From: Fictibacillus gelatini DSM 15865 | Lineage (GTDB): Bacteria; Bacillota; Bacilli; Bacillales; Fictibacillaceae | Reading direction: 5' to 3' | Assembly: GCF_000430745.1 (NCBI RefSeq) | Contig: NZ_KE387232.1 | Coordinates: 1 to 64,000 of the forward strand | Length of the DNA: 64,000 bases | In this document: positions 35,613 to 43,432 of the stretch, in pieces | Position numbering within the stretch: position 1 is the stretch's first letter | How the letters are laid out: every line of letters starts with the position of its first letter | Program-made: the position numbers and the translations under genes | Notes under the pieces: model-generated | Databases searched by the model: none | What the model saw: only the letters and a program-made list of their open reading frames with translations | What the model was told of the DNA's origin: nothing

Positions 35613-35649
35613 GCCTATTTCACGCCTTTATCATTATTTCATTTCAAGC

Positions 35650-35946
35650 TTAATACTCTTTTTCCAATTGTTCAATCATTAGCAGGATCTCTGCAATGAC
35701 CGCATACAATTGAGGGGGAATGCTCTCCCCTAAATCGATCTCGAGCAAATTCCCAATCAACGACTCATCCTTCTGAATAGGGATATTATGTTTCTGGGCA
35801 AGCTTAATAATTTCTTCGGCAAGCTTTCCTCTTCCTTGAGCCGTTACTTTCGGCGCTCTTCCTGATGACTCATCATATTGAATAACAGCTGCAGAAGGGC
35901 CGTTCATTTTTTTCCGATTGAGCGCGTTAAAATATTGACTTCTCAT
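35650..35946 (-). CDS. FlhB C-terminal-domain-like protein (YlqH type)
   Basis: 98 residues corresponding only to the cytoplasmic export-switch domain of FlhB. AAVIQYDESSGRAPKVTAQGRGKLAEEIIKLAQKHNIPI follows the FlhB_C pattern, but the autocleavage motif NPTH is replaced by IQYD-ESSG, so it should not self-cleave. It resembles B. subtilis YlqH. Its start overlaps the stop of the FliK-like gene by four bases (ATGA), so both proteins are made together. Confidence 0.85.
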   Translation of the reverse strand: MRSQYFNALNRKKMNGPSAAVIQYDESSGRAPKVTAQGRGKLAEEIIKLAQKHNIPIQKDESLIGNLLEIDLGESIPPQLYAVIAEILLMIEQLEKEY

Positions 35947-37904
35947 ACCGTAATGTTCAATCCTTTGTCCGTGCTGTAATCCTCTTGTCCGTGTGTCGCC
36001 TGAGCGGATGGGGATTCTTTCTTTTCGTTCAGCGGAGAAAATTGGATACTCGAAACATGGTAACCGATCTCTTTTAATCTTATAGATGCTTCTTTAGCAA
36101 GCGGCTCCAGTTTTTCTTTAGCATCCTCTTTGTCATTTTTAATGGTTATAGAAAGCTTCCGATTGACGACAGAAATCGTAATTCCGACTTCCCCTAATTT
36201 TTTCGTTTCCAGTAAAAAATACAAGCTGCAATTCTCCCAATCTACCTTTTCCCCACTATTTCGCGAATTCAATACGATCTTTACATTTTTCACTTCATCG
36301 TTCATGACAAATGGTAATTGAAAAAGCAAATTGGATATGCCGCTGGATTCCGTTTTAGCAAGCAATTGCTGGCCGGCAAGATGGGTTAACGCCGTTTCAG
36401 CCAATTGGCCTGCTTTTGAATGAACCTGTTCGTTCGCCAGCTTAATAAGCGACGATTTTATATTTTCCGGTAGTTCCGTCGCAGATTCCTTGTTTGACAG
36501 AAGGTGTCTGGCCACATCGGATTCATGATTGAAGCCGAGCTGGCGTACTTTTTCAAACATGTGCCTTGGTGATGCTTCTGCCGCATCGTCTATGACTGGC
36601 AAAAAGGAAGAAGGGGAAGGAGCTTTAAAAAGCTCTTCAGCGACCAAGTGCTGCACTTTCGTGATGCCCGGCTGCCAATTGATTTTCTCTAACTCTGCCT
36701 GCACTTGTTTGACGATTTGCCCGCTAGACGACATGTCCCCTTTTTGCATGAATTGCTTCGCTTCCGCCAACCGGCTGCTTGCCGCCATTAACGCCTTTTC
36801 CGTCTCCATATCGGCAAACAACATCATGTCGCTTTTTAAAATGCTTTGATCAATCTTTTGAATGACCGTCTCAAGCAATTGTTTTGCCGGCACCGCTGCA
36901 TTTTTCCCCTGTCCGAAGATTGGCTCCACATGGTTCAGGCTGCGGACAACCTCTCTTTGCATCTGTTTAAAATCCTGCGCTAAACGTGAAAGCCTGGCGG
37001 TCACGGTATGAATCACTATATCTTTTGATTGGAAAGGACCCAGTGCTGGTGCTTCTTTCGCATTTAGTGAAAGAGGAAAAACGTCATTATTATCACTTTT
37101 ATGAATAGCCGTTACGTTCTCCATCTCCTTCGAAAATGTCCGGTTCCCGGCCAATGCATTTTTAGAGGAATGAAGACCCAATTCTTCTGGAACAGAAAGA
37201 AGAACATCGCCGGGGCCACTTGAACGCGCAAGGCTATTTTCCAATTTCGCGAAATGTTTAATGGCTTCGTCCGTTATACGCATGACTTCCTGGTCAAGGG
37301 ATTGAAGCTGCGATGGTTTCTCCTGTCCAATCGAAAGATGTTGAAGTTCTTTTTCCAACTGGACGAGCAGTTCCGAGAACGGCCTTCCATTCAATGCCGA
37401 ATGAAGAGCTTCTAAATTTTTTGCGGTTAATGAAATATCTTTTTTGACAGCCATTTCAATCGTTTGCAATTTTGCCGATAATGGCGCTTTTTCTGTTTTT
37501 AAAAAAGTAGCAACAGCTTCTATCGCTTCTCCCGTTACCGGAATTCCTTTTTGTTTCAAAATGGTTAACGCCGCTTCTAACCCGGGGAAATTCTCCATTC
37601 CGCGCGGTAATGCCCCTTGTTGCAGACGTGACGAAACGTTCGGGACGATGCTCGCTTCAATGGTTCCGTTCTTAATCGCTTGAATCTGCAACTTCATCGT
37701 TCCATTGTCTGGATGAAACGCGGAAGAGGTAAATTGAACATGAACATCATTGCCTTTAATGGTCACAATCGCTTCATGAGCCGATTTCCACTCCTTAATC
37801 GAAGCAGAATAAACATCCCCAACCTTGAGCGCTAAAGGCTCCTCGCCAGACGAAACGTGAGACGCAATCATAAATGGCTTTTGGCTTACTTCCATTGACT
37901 TCAC
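35943..37904 (-). CDS. FliK-like hook-length/switch protein (YlqG type)
   Basis: 653 residues. A long low-complexity helical region leads to a C-terminal domain (about 535-630: ENCSLYFLLETKKLGEVGITISVVNRKLSITIKN... LRLKEIGYHVSSIQFS) with the strand-helix pattern of the Flg_hook domain, the FliK part that signals FlhB to switch substrates. Coupled to the FlhB-C-like gene by ATGA. In B. subtilis the homologous ylqG-ylqH pair lies outside the flagellar cluster; here it has a SigD promoter and sits with filament genes. Confidence 0.75.
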   Translation of the reverse strand: MKSMEVSQKPFMIASHVSSGEEPLALKVGDVYSASIKEWKSAHEAIVTIKGNDVHVQFTSSAFHPDNGTMKLQIQAIKNGTIEASIVPNVSSRLQQGALPRGMENFPGLEAALTILKQKGIPVTGEAIEAVATFLKTEKAPLSAKLQTIEMAVKKDISLTAKNLEALHSALNGRPFSELLVQLEKELQHLSIGQEKPSQLQSLDQEVMRITDEAIKHFAKLENSLARSSGPGDVLLSVPEELGLHSSKNALAGNRTFSKEMENVTAIHKSDNNDVFPLSLNAKEAPALGPFQSKDIVIHTVTARLSRLAQDFKQMQREVVRSLNHVEPIFGQGKNAAVPAKQLLETVIQKIDQSILKSDMMLFADMETEKALMAASSRLAEAKQFMQKGDMSSSGQIVKQVQAELEKINWQPGITKVQHLVAEELFKAPSPSSFLPVIDDAAEASPRHMFEKVRQLGFNHESDVARHLLSNKESATELPENIKSSLIKLANEQVHSKAGQLAETALTHLAGQQLLAKTESSGISNLLFQLPFVMNDEVKNVKIVLNSRNSGEKVDWENCSLYFLLETKKLGEVGITISVVNRKLSITIKNDKEDAKEKLEPLAKEASIRLKEIGYHVSSIQFSPLNEKKESPSAQATHGQEDYSTDKGLNITV

Positions 37905-37930
37905 TCCGACCTGTTCTGCTTATAATAGTT

Positions 37931-37957
37931 ATATCGGAAGAAAAGGTGATTTCTTTA
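37931..37957 (-). promoter_or_regulatory. SigD-type promoter of the FliK-like/FlhB-like pair
   Basis: TAAA (37957-37954), 15 bases, TCCGATAT (37938-37931) on the minus strand, matching SigD at 11 of 12 positions, about 27 bases before the FliK-like start. Confidence 0.85.
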
Positions 37958-37981
37958 GATGGGATCAGAGTTCTATAGAAA

Positions 37982-38008
37982 CGCCCCACTCTTCTATGAA
38001 GTGAGGCG
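37982..38008. repeat. Hairpin at edge of accessory region
   Basis: CGCCCCACT and AGTGAGGCG arms around CTTCTATGA. Hairpins of this kind bound IS200/IS605-type elements in bacilli, but no transposase is present. It lies at the boundary between the flagellar genes and the accessory segment. Confidence 0.4.
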
Positions 38009-38117
38009 AATACGATTTGTATTAATTTATAACCCAATTGGTTTTGAGTAAAGTGCGTATTGGCTCTATTCCCGCTTTATCCTTTATTACTTAACAACCG
38101 GGGTTGCCTCGGAACGA

Positions 38118-38312
38118 TTGTTTGATGAAGCCTTTGACGCAAATGAGCCAGTCGTGGATTACCTATTATTCGACGAACCATTACCGAATGAATTACCCGA
38201 ATACTTTTCAAGTGGTGATGTCAAAGAGGGCGTCGATTACACCGCTCGGAAATTAACACTCTGGAGGAAACATCCGGTACTGATTGAAGCGGCGAAGCGG
38301 TGGTTTGAGTAA
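38118..38312 (+). pseudogene. Short orphan open frame, probable gene fragment
   Basis: A frame open from about 38052 to the TAA at 38312 encodes an acidic, plausible protein segment (FDEAFDANEPVVDYLLFDEP... DYTARKLTLWRKHPVLIEAA). There is no convincing ribosome site, the best initiation codon is a TTG, and no family is recognised. It lies just outside the DUF488 cassette on the opposite strand with hairpins on both sides. Probably the remnant of a larger gene lost by deletion. Confidence 0.35.
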
Positions 38313-38490
38313 GGGAAAGGAGTCAGAGGAACCCGTGCAGAGTGAAACGTTTTAAACTCTCTCCGATAAATCCCAAATAGTAAAGCAACTTAGGGGAAAA
38401 AAATTCATGTTTACTTTAGCTGCTTTTCCATTTTTATCAAGACCACCCACTGAAAACGCAGGTGGTAAAATATCCGGTTAATTATTATAT
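38313..38490. other. Non-coding stretch next to the DUF488 cassette
   Basis: No gene. Contains a hairpin, ACCACCCACTG...CAGGTGGT, at about 38444-38470 that may end transcription of the cassette, though no T-run follows on the minus strand. Confidence 0.4.
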
Positions 38491-38937
38491 TTAAAACAAG
38501 TGTTGAACCACTATCTTTAGGGGATGGTTTTCCTGGATGTATTCGGCTAGTAACCTACGGTGACAATAATCAGGCTTATGTTCACTACATAAATAACAAA
38601 CCACATCTCCTGAAATTTGTTCAACTGCAAAATTAAGTATATTTCTTTCTTTTAGAAGGCTTAAATAGGCTTTTTCATACTCTGACCAAGTTATTACTTT
38701 CTTTTTATAATCTTTCAAAATCTTCTCGGTCGGTGCCATAGAAGGTTCGTGTACATATTTGATACCAACAAGTTCCAATATAAATTCCAGATCATTTTTC
38801 TTTGCGAACCCTGCCAACTGTGAAGTATTGTTTAGCCTTGTATCAACAAGTTTTGTAATACCGGCATCCTTTAATAAACGAACAAATGTCCTAAGAGATT
38901 TTTTTGAGAAGCCAATTGTACAAATAATGTTGGGCAT
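38491..38937 (-). CDS. DUF488 family protein, copy 1
   Basis: 148 residues. CTIGFSKKSLRTFVRLLKDAGITKLVDTRLNN near the N-terminus and VCYLCSEHKPDYCHRRLLAEYI near the C-terminus are the DUF488 signature: an early TIGFS strand, a DxR and a paired cysteine plus HRR motif. DUF488 proteins are uncharacterised enzymes thought to act on nucleic acids or nucleotides. It follows a second, divergent DUF488 protein with only nine bases between. The cassette is lower in GC than the flanking flagellar genes. Confidence 0.88.
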   Translation of the reverse strand: MPNIICTIGFSKKSLRTFVRLLKDAGITKLVDTRLNNTSQLAGFAKKNDLEFILELVGIKYVHEPSMAPTEKILKDYKKKVITWSEYEKAYLSLLKERNILNFAVEQISGDVVCYLCSEHKPDYCHRRLLAEYIQENHPLKIVVQHLF

Positions 38938-38946
38938 ACTATCCTC

Positions 38947-39381
38947 CTAAAAGAGCGTTAACTGATCTGAGTTAACAGGATTTAACTCAACAGCCTCTAC
39001 CCCATATTGTTTAAAAAATTCACCAACTAATCTTCTATGACATACTCGATGATCTTCACAAAAACAAATCAAAACAATGGTGCGACCAAGAAGTAATCCC
39101 TTATAAACTGCACGTAGTCCTTGCAATTTCTCCTCAGTTTTCATCTCTTTCATGAATTGTTCCTCATACAATGTCCACCATTTTATAGGCGGTTTACCTC
39201 TCCACTCTTTAATATATCTTTTAAAAAGTTGATCAGAAGGCGATAATTCCTTCACACGAATAGCACTGGGAAGTTCAGGACCCGCGCGCATAATTTGCCA
39301 TAGCTCAGCTTGTTCTTTTAAATATTTTAATCCCGACGGATTTGAAGTATATAATCTACCTGTTGGAACAAGGTTAGCCAT
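38947..39381 (-). CDS. DUF488-like protein, copy 2
   Basis: 144 residues. The C-terminal LICFCEDHRVCHRRLVGEFFKQYG matches the cysteine/CHRR motif of the neighbouring DUF488 protein, but the N-terminal TIGFS-DxR part is replaced by MANLVPTGRLYTSNPSGLKY. It appears to be a diverged paralogue, perhaps forming a heteromer with copy 1. Stops nine bases before copy 1 starts and is preceded by the dual-OB-like gene, in one transcription unit. Confidence 0.75.
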   Translation of the reverse strand: MANLVPTGRLYTSNPSGLKYLKEQAELWQIMRAGPELPSAIRVKELSPSDQLFKRYIKEWRGKPPIKWWTLYEEQFMKEMKTEEKLQGLRAVYKGLLLGRTIVLICFCEDHRVCHRRLVGEFFKQYGVEAVELNPVNSDQLTLF

Positions 39382-39419
39382 CGATTACTCTCCCTTAATA
39401 AGTTTGCTTTATCGTATCA

Positions 39420-40097
39420 TTAATTTGGATAGGATGGCAACAACGGTACTTCCGGATCTGTAATGATGCTTATGACCATTGGATACTCTTTTATAATGTT
39501 CTTTGATGGTTCTTTACGTGCTAACCCTATACAAATAAATGCAGAATTCAAATCCTTCGGATAGTCGCGATTTTGTAATATATACGCTCTCCATTTTAAA
39601 TCGGTTAATGGAAAACCAGGAGTAGATGTCATATTATCGTAAGCTACTCCATTAGCCACAAACTTTACCCGTGGACGAATACGATTATTGAATGTGTGAC
39701 TAAATCCTTCAAAATTATTTGCAGAAACTAAACATAAAGAACGACCATTTGCGTCTAATGTATTCTGCAATTTTGAATTATTTTCTTGATTCTGATAGGC
39801 AAATTGAATTAACTCTTTATTCGATAATCTTTTAATTTGAATAGGTGGAGTTATTAAACGTATGTCTTCAGTATGCGCAGGAGAAATTGGATCAAATTCC
39901 GAGATATAATCATTAATTTCCCATACGTCTCCAACTTGGATCCATGATCCATCTTGATAACGCAATTGCGGCCAAAATTTCCCACCAAAGTTTGGTAATG
40001 GACGATACCAATTCCCCTTATCATCCATACCAGCTATACAATAGCTATCGAAAGTTTTCGTAACAGCTAGAATCGTAATTGAAAGTGAATTTCCCAT
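39420..40097 (-). CDS. Dual OB-like nucleic-acid-binding protein
   Basis: 225 residues, mostly β-strand in two successive modules. ITILAVTKTFDSYCIAGMDDKGNWYRPLPN begins the first and CLVSANNFEGFSHTFNNRIRPRVKFVANGVAYD the second. This resembles the dual-OB domain proteins found beside DUF488 and other conflict-type genes. The family call is from memory of sequence pattern and not certain; a small-ligand sensor is another option. First gene of the three-gene cassette, starting 93 bases after the hag stop region. Low GC suggests horizontal transfer. Confidence 0.6.
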   Translation of the reverse strand: MGNSLSITILAVTKTFDSYCIAGMDDKGNWYRPLPNFGGKFWPQLRYQDGSWIQVGDVWEINDYISEFDPISPAHTEDIRLITPPIQIKRLSNKELIQFAYQNQENNSKLQNTLDANGRSLCLVSANNFEGFSHTFNNRIRPRVKFVANGVAYDNMTSTPGFPLTDLKWRAYILQNRDYPKDLNSAFICIGLARKEPSKNIIKEYPMVISIITDPEVPLLPSYPN

Positions 40098-40142
40098 TTT
40101 ACTAATTCCCCCGATTTTAAAAATTCAATCATTTCCACCTTT

Positions 40143-40175
40143 AAAAAAGGAACCCTAGCAAAACTAGAGTCCCTT
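40143..40175 (-). terminator. Terminator of hag
   Basis: GGGACTCTAG-TTTTG-CTAGGGTTCC followed by TTTTTT on the minus strand, 16 bases after the exon 2 stop. Confidence 0.92.
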
Positions 40176-40190
40176 TCAAACAATTTAAAA

Positions 40191-41990
40191 TTAACGAAGA
40201 AGTTGAAGAACTCCCTGTGGTTGTTGGTTGGCTTGCTTTGCCACTGAGCTTTTCAGCTTCAGAATAGACTATATCTTCACCCACTATTTAATGGGGCCGG
40301 GCACTTCGAGCAGCATTTGTTTACTGCCCTACGAGATTCATAGCCATAGCTTTTGCCTTAGACCGTTTTCTCTAGTCGTTGAACCTTCTCCAGAGTTTCC
40401 TCACAGGAGCTTGGCTGCTGATTATCCATTGTTCCATCTTCATTATTTTTACACCTTCACGCTGACCGTTTCCAGTTACGTTGTGGTTGATGAAGCTTTA
40501 GGAAGTTCCAGCAATTCACCCGGTGATCCTCTTACCTGTTACCAGATAAGACGCCCTTCTTTCAGTTACCGCAGAAGTTGTAAAACTCCGTTCGGTACTT
40601 GATTCGATTGAGCTAACATTGCTTGTGCTGCTTGAGAGAGAATTGAATTCTTCGTTTGTTCCATCATCTCTTTAGCCATATCTACATCACGAACACGTGA
40701 CTCTGCAGCTGTTAAGTTTTCAGCCGATGTACCTAGGTTATTGATAGTATGTTCTAAACGATTTTGATTTGCACCTAATTTGGAACGTTCAGAAGAAACT
40801 TTTTGAATTGCACTATCAATACTAGTAATAGCAGCTTGAGCACCTGATAGTGTTGAAACATCTACATTATTAACTCCAAGTTTAGTTGTACTCATATCAG
40901 AGATAGCTAATTTCGTTGTTTGTCCCTCATTAGCACCAATTTGGAAATTCATTGCATTGTTGTTAACAGTAATACTACTATTTACTCCACCAGCAGAAGA
41001 TGCTTGAACGCTTTCGATATTTAGTTTAATTGTAAAATCACCAGTATTAATTTCCCCATTTTTTGTTGTTTCATTTCCTGCACTCGTCCAAAGGGTTGCA
41101 CCTAATCCATTGTTTGCTTTAATTGTCGTGTTATTATTAGCAAATTTTGCTTCTATCGAAAAAGTCGCTTCACCAGAACCGGCTGTAGAATTTTGCTTTA
41201 ATGTAAGTGAAACACCACCAGCACCAGTTAATTTTATATCCTGGTTTTGCCAGTCCACTCCGTTAACTGATGCAACAACTTTACCGTTAGCATCCTTCAA
41301 AGCTAAATCAAAATTAGTTGCAGTGTTCATTTTAGATTCCAGAGTATATGTTCCAAAATCAAGATTATCCGTTTTAGTATCAGTTAAATCAAAGTTACTA
41401 GCTGCAGCAGTAAAACCTGCAATTGATGAGTTTTCAAGACTGGTAGTGGTTGTAATATCGTTTGCTGCTACTGTAGAAATTTTATATTGATCATCTATTA
41501 ATGTATCATTATTAACGGTAACTCCTTGAATTTTAGCTGCATTTGTTGCATCTAACGAAGTATTGATACCCACACTTCCGTTTAATAATTTTTTTGTGTT
41601 AAACTCAGTAGTATCACGGATACGATCAATCTCAGATTTTAGTTGAGAAACCTCTTTTTGAATTTCTGAACGGTCTGCATCAGTTGCAGTATCATTAGAA
41701 GATTGGACAGCCAATTCTCTCATCCGTTGAAGAATACTATGAGTCTCATTTAATGCTCCTTCGGCAGTTTGAATTAAGGAAATACCATCTTGGGCATTTC
41801 GATTAGCTTGATCTAACCCACGAATTTGTCCACGCATTTTTTCAGAGATAGCTAGACCAGCTGCGTCATCCCCGGCACGGTTAATTCGAAGGCCTGAAGC
41901 TAATTTCTCCATTGATTTTGTTTGCGCGTTTGTTGCACTGTTCAGCTGACGATACGTGTTAAGTGCTGCGATGTTGTGGTTAATTCTCAT
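40191..41990 (-). CDS. hag: Flagellin, two exons around a group I intron
   Basis: The filament subunit. Exon 1 runs 41990-40611 from MRINHNIAALNTYRQLNSAT; exon 2 (40235-40191) encodes QANQQPQGVLQLLR. Joined, they give 474 residues with the canonical AMLA-QANQQPQGVLQLLR end. N- and C-terminal D0/D1 helices are conserved, and the long variable middle makes it larger than B. subtilis Hag (304). Without splicing, translation reads 14 intron codons (QSNQVPNGVLQLLR) to a TAA at 40566, again giving 474 residues with three changes in the last 14. AAGGAGG at 42005-41999 fixes the start. A SigD promoter and CsrA sites precede it. Confidence 0.88.
40236..40610 (-). ncRNA. Group I self-splicing intron within hag
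   Basis: About 375 bases, no endonuclease gene. The core has the ordered conserved strings of a group I intron: AATTGCTGGAACT (P), AATCAGCAGCCAAGC (Q), GTTCAACGACTAGA (R, P7 5' strand) and AAGATATAGTC (S, P7 3' strand). A GUAA-capped P2 hairpin lies before and a GAAA-capped P9-like hairpin after. The 5' exon would end in U (GCT, 40611) and the intron in G (40236), as the group I rule requires. An alternative pair is 40615/40241. P1 pairing with GGTAAC needs a one-base bulge, so exact ends remain open. Group I introns have been reported in thermophilic bacilli flagellin genes. Confidence 0.9.
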
Positions 41991-41998
41991 GTTCTTTT

Positions 41999-42033
41999 CC
42001 TCCTTGAATGGTTGTCCGCCCACGTCCTTGTGG
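41999..42033 (-). promoter_or_regulatory. CsrA-binding hairpin and SD-overlapping site in hag leader
   Basis: CCAC-AAGGAC-GTGG (42033-42020) presents GGA in a hairpin loop, close to the CsrA consensus ACARGGAUGU. A second GGA lies in CAAGGAGGAAA over the Shine-Dalgarno (42006-41995). This is the two-site arrangement by which CsrA blocks hag translation and FliW relieves it; both regulators are encoded immediately upstream. Confidence 0.82.
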
Positions 42034-42045
42034 TTGGAAAGATTT

Positions 42046-42090
42046 CAAACAAAAAAGACGATTGCGGCCGTCAAGCATCTTTTTTGTTTG
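42046..42090 (-). terminator. Long hairpin between csrA and hag, in the hag leader
   Basis: CAAACAAAAAAGA pairs with TCTTTTTTGTTTG around a GC-rich loop, followed by AAATC. It resembles a terminator for csrA but lies downstream of the hag SigD promoter, so hag mRNA contains it too. It may act as leader structure or partial attenuator. Confidence 0.6.
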
Positions 42091-42100
42091 TACATTCTTT

Positions 42101-42127
42101 TTATCGTCTTTTTTTCGTTATTCTTTA
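42101..42127 (-). promoter_or_regulatory. SigD-type promoter of hag
   Basis: TAAA (42127-42124), exactly 15 bases, GACGATAA (42108-42101) on the minus strand, one mismatch from GCCGATAA. It lies just beyond the csrA stop. Confidence 0.85.
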
Positions 42128-42130
42128 CTA

Positions 42131-42352
42131 TTATTTTAAAGTTTTTAGCTGGTTGATTAATGCTGCTGATGGATTGGCGGCTTTATTGTTTTCTTCTTGA
42201 ATCGCAAGGTAAATCTCTTTCCGGTGAATCTCGATATGTTTTGGGGCGTTGATGCCGAGCTTGACTTGTTCCCCTTCGACTCCGAGGATCGTGATTTCAA
42301 TGTCGTCGCCGATTTGGATCGCTTCTTTTAGCTTTCGAGTTAGGACAAGCAT
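42131..42352 (-). CDS. csrA: Carbon storage regulator CsrA
   Basis: 73 residues: [34 protein letters not shown] with the RNA-binding [19 protein letters not shown] segment. CsrA dimers bind GGA motifs in the hag leader and block flagellin translation; FliW, encoded just upstream, sequesters it. It starts two bases after the fliW stop. Confidence 0.97.
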   Translation of the reverse strand: MLVLTRKLKEAIQIGDDIEITILGVEGEQVKLGINAPKHIEIHRKEIYLAIQEENNKAANPSAALINQLKTLK

Positions 42353-42354
42353 CG

Positions 42355-42798
42355 TTACCCCTCCTGTCCGGCAGGGGCAGCCATCTTGATCGGGTGCCTG
42401 GTTGTATAGTTCGCGTCATTTAATACGACTTGCTTCCCTTTATTGTTTCTTTTATTCATAATGACAGGCGCTTGCAAGTTCGCCGTTGATTGATGCAAGG
42501 TCTCCCCTAATGTAATGATCACCTGGATAAACAGGTCTTCCTCGCTATGGATGTCAAGCTGTTCGATGACGCTGTCCGGCAACGTGAATTCGTAGTCTTT
42601 AAAAAAAGAAAACGGGTCTGCCATGACAAAAGCCAATTCTTTTGTCGTTACCGATTGGAGGATGGAAAATGGCGAATCTTCCAATGGCAGGACGATAAAT
42701 TTTTTTTCGTCTTCAAATCCGGGAATGCCGTTTTCAAATGTTACGACGTCGTTTTCATGCATCTCTATTTCCTCTTGAAATTTTGTTTGCAGTTTCAT
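42355..42798 (-). CDS. fliW: Flagellar assembly factor FliW
   Basis: 147 residues. [36 protein letters not shown] is the FliW fingerprint, followed by the [22 protein letters not shown] region. FliW binds both flagellin and CsrA in a partner switch: free flagellin releases CsrA to repress hag. Order fliW-csrA-hag is conserved. Confidence 0.96.
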   Translation of the reverse strand: MKLQTKFQEEIEMHENDVVTFENGIPGFEDEKKFIVLPLEDSPFSILQSVTTKELAFVMADPFSFFKDYEFTLPDSVIEQLDIHSEEDLFIQVIITLGETLHQSTANLQAPVIMNKRNNKGKQVVLNDANYTTRHPIKMAAPAGQEG

Positions 42799-42819
42799 CG
42801 TTTCACCACTTTACATTTT

Positions 42820-43377
42820 TTAGCCGGACACTTCAATCTTCAATGAAGGCCATTGTTTCATTTCCACGTGAACAGTGCCCGGCGTATAGTTATGCTTCGG
42901 TTGATGGACTTGTACGTTAATCACCGGTTTTTGATAGGTTTCCCATTCAATATCCAGTCTGCCCGGTTCGTAATTCGTTTTTACACTGAACGGAGAAGGA
43001 ATAAAACCGATATTGAATTCGTGCACCGGCTTTTCGCTATTTTCTTTCGCCTGTGCTTTAATCGGGTTGCCGCCGTTTTCAATTCGCATCAGCTCGTCGC
43101 CTTGACGGGCCCGTCTGGCAATCCCTTCCAGCCAATCTCGATGGCCGTTCTGCGCAAATTCCTCAATCCGCCGGAAAATATGCTTTAAGTCCATATCTTC
43201 CCATGCCTTTGTTTGATCAATCGTTAGCTTCCCCGGCGTCCGGTCAATTTTCAATTCCGCTTTCGGCTGTTCGATCGAAAGTTCGGCCGGCGGCTGTTCC
43301 ATCTCTTGAATCGGTTTCGTAATGGTTAATTGTACTTGCGCTTTCGTTGATTCCATACGCAGCTGTGGTATATGCAA
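42820..43377 (-). CDS. yviE: YviE-like flagellar-locus protein (DUF6470)
   Basis: 185 residues from a TTG at 43377 with GGAGGG seven bases upstream; a longer frame to 43449 has no site. The sequence alternates β-strand segments ending in 'P-G' turns (ELKIDRTPGKLTIDQTKAW, PGRLDIEWETYQKP, PGTVHVEMKQWPS), typical of YviE/DUF6470. The gene lies between flgL and fliW in bacilli; function unknown. Confidence 0.88.
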   Translation of the reverse strand: MHIPQLRMESTKAQVQLTITKPIQEMEQPPAELSIEQPKAELKIDRTPGKLTIDQTKAWEDMDLKHIFRRIEEFAQNGHRDWLEGIARRARQGDELMRIENGGNPIKAQAKENSEKPVHEFNIGFIPSPFSVKTNYEPGRLDIEWETYQKPVINVQVHQPKHNYTPGTVHVEMKQWPSLKIEVSG

Positions 43378-43432
43378 GCTACTTCCCTCCTCATACGGGA
43401 AAGAGCTATCACTGGAGGATAGCTCTTTCCTT

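Noticed and set aside
40228-40602. 124-residue open frame on the plus strand over the hag intron
   Set aside because: Antisense of the conserved group I core; no homing endonuclease motif (LAGLIDADG, GIY-YIG or HNH) and no ribosome site.
42046-42090. Group I or other ribozyme in the csrA-hag gap
   Set aside because: Only a simple long A/T stem; no conserved catalytic core.
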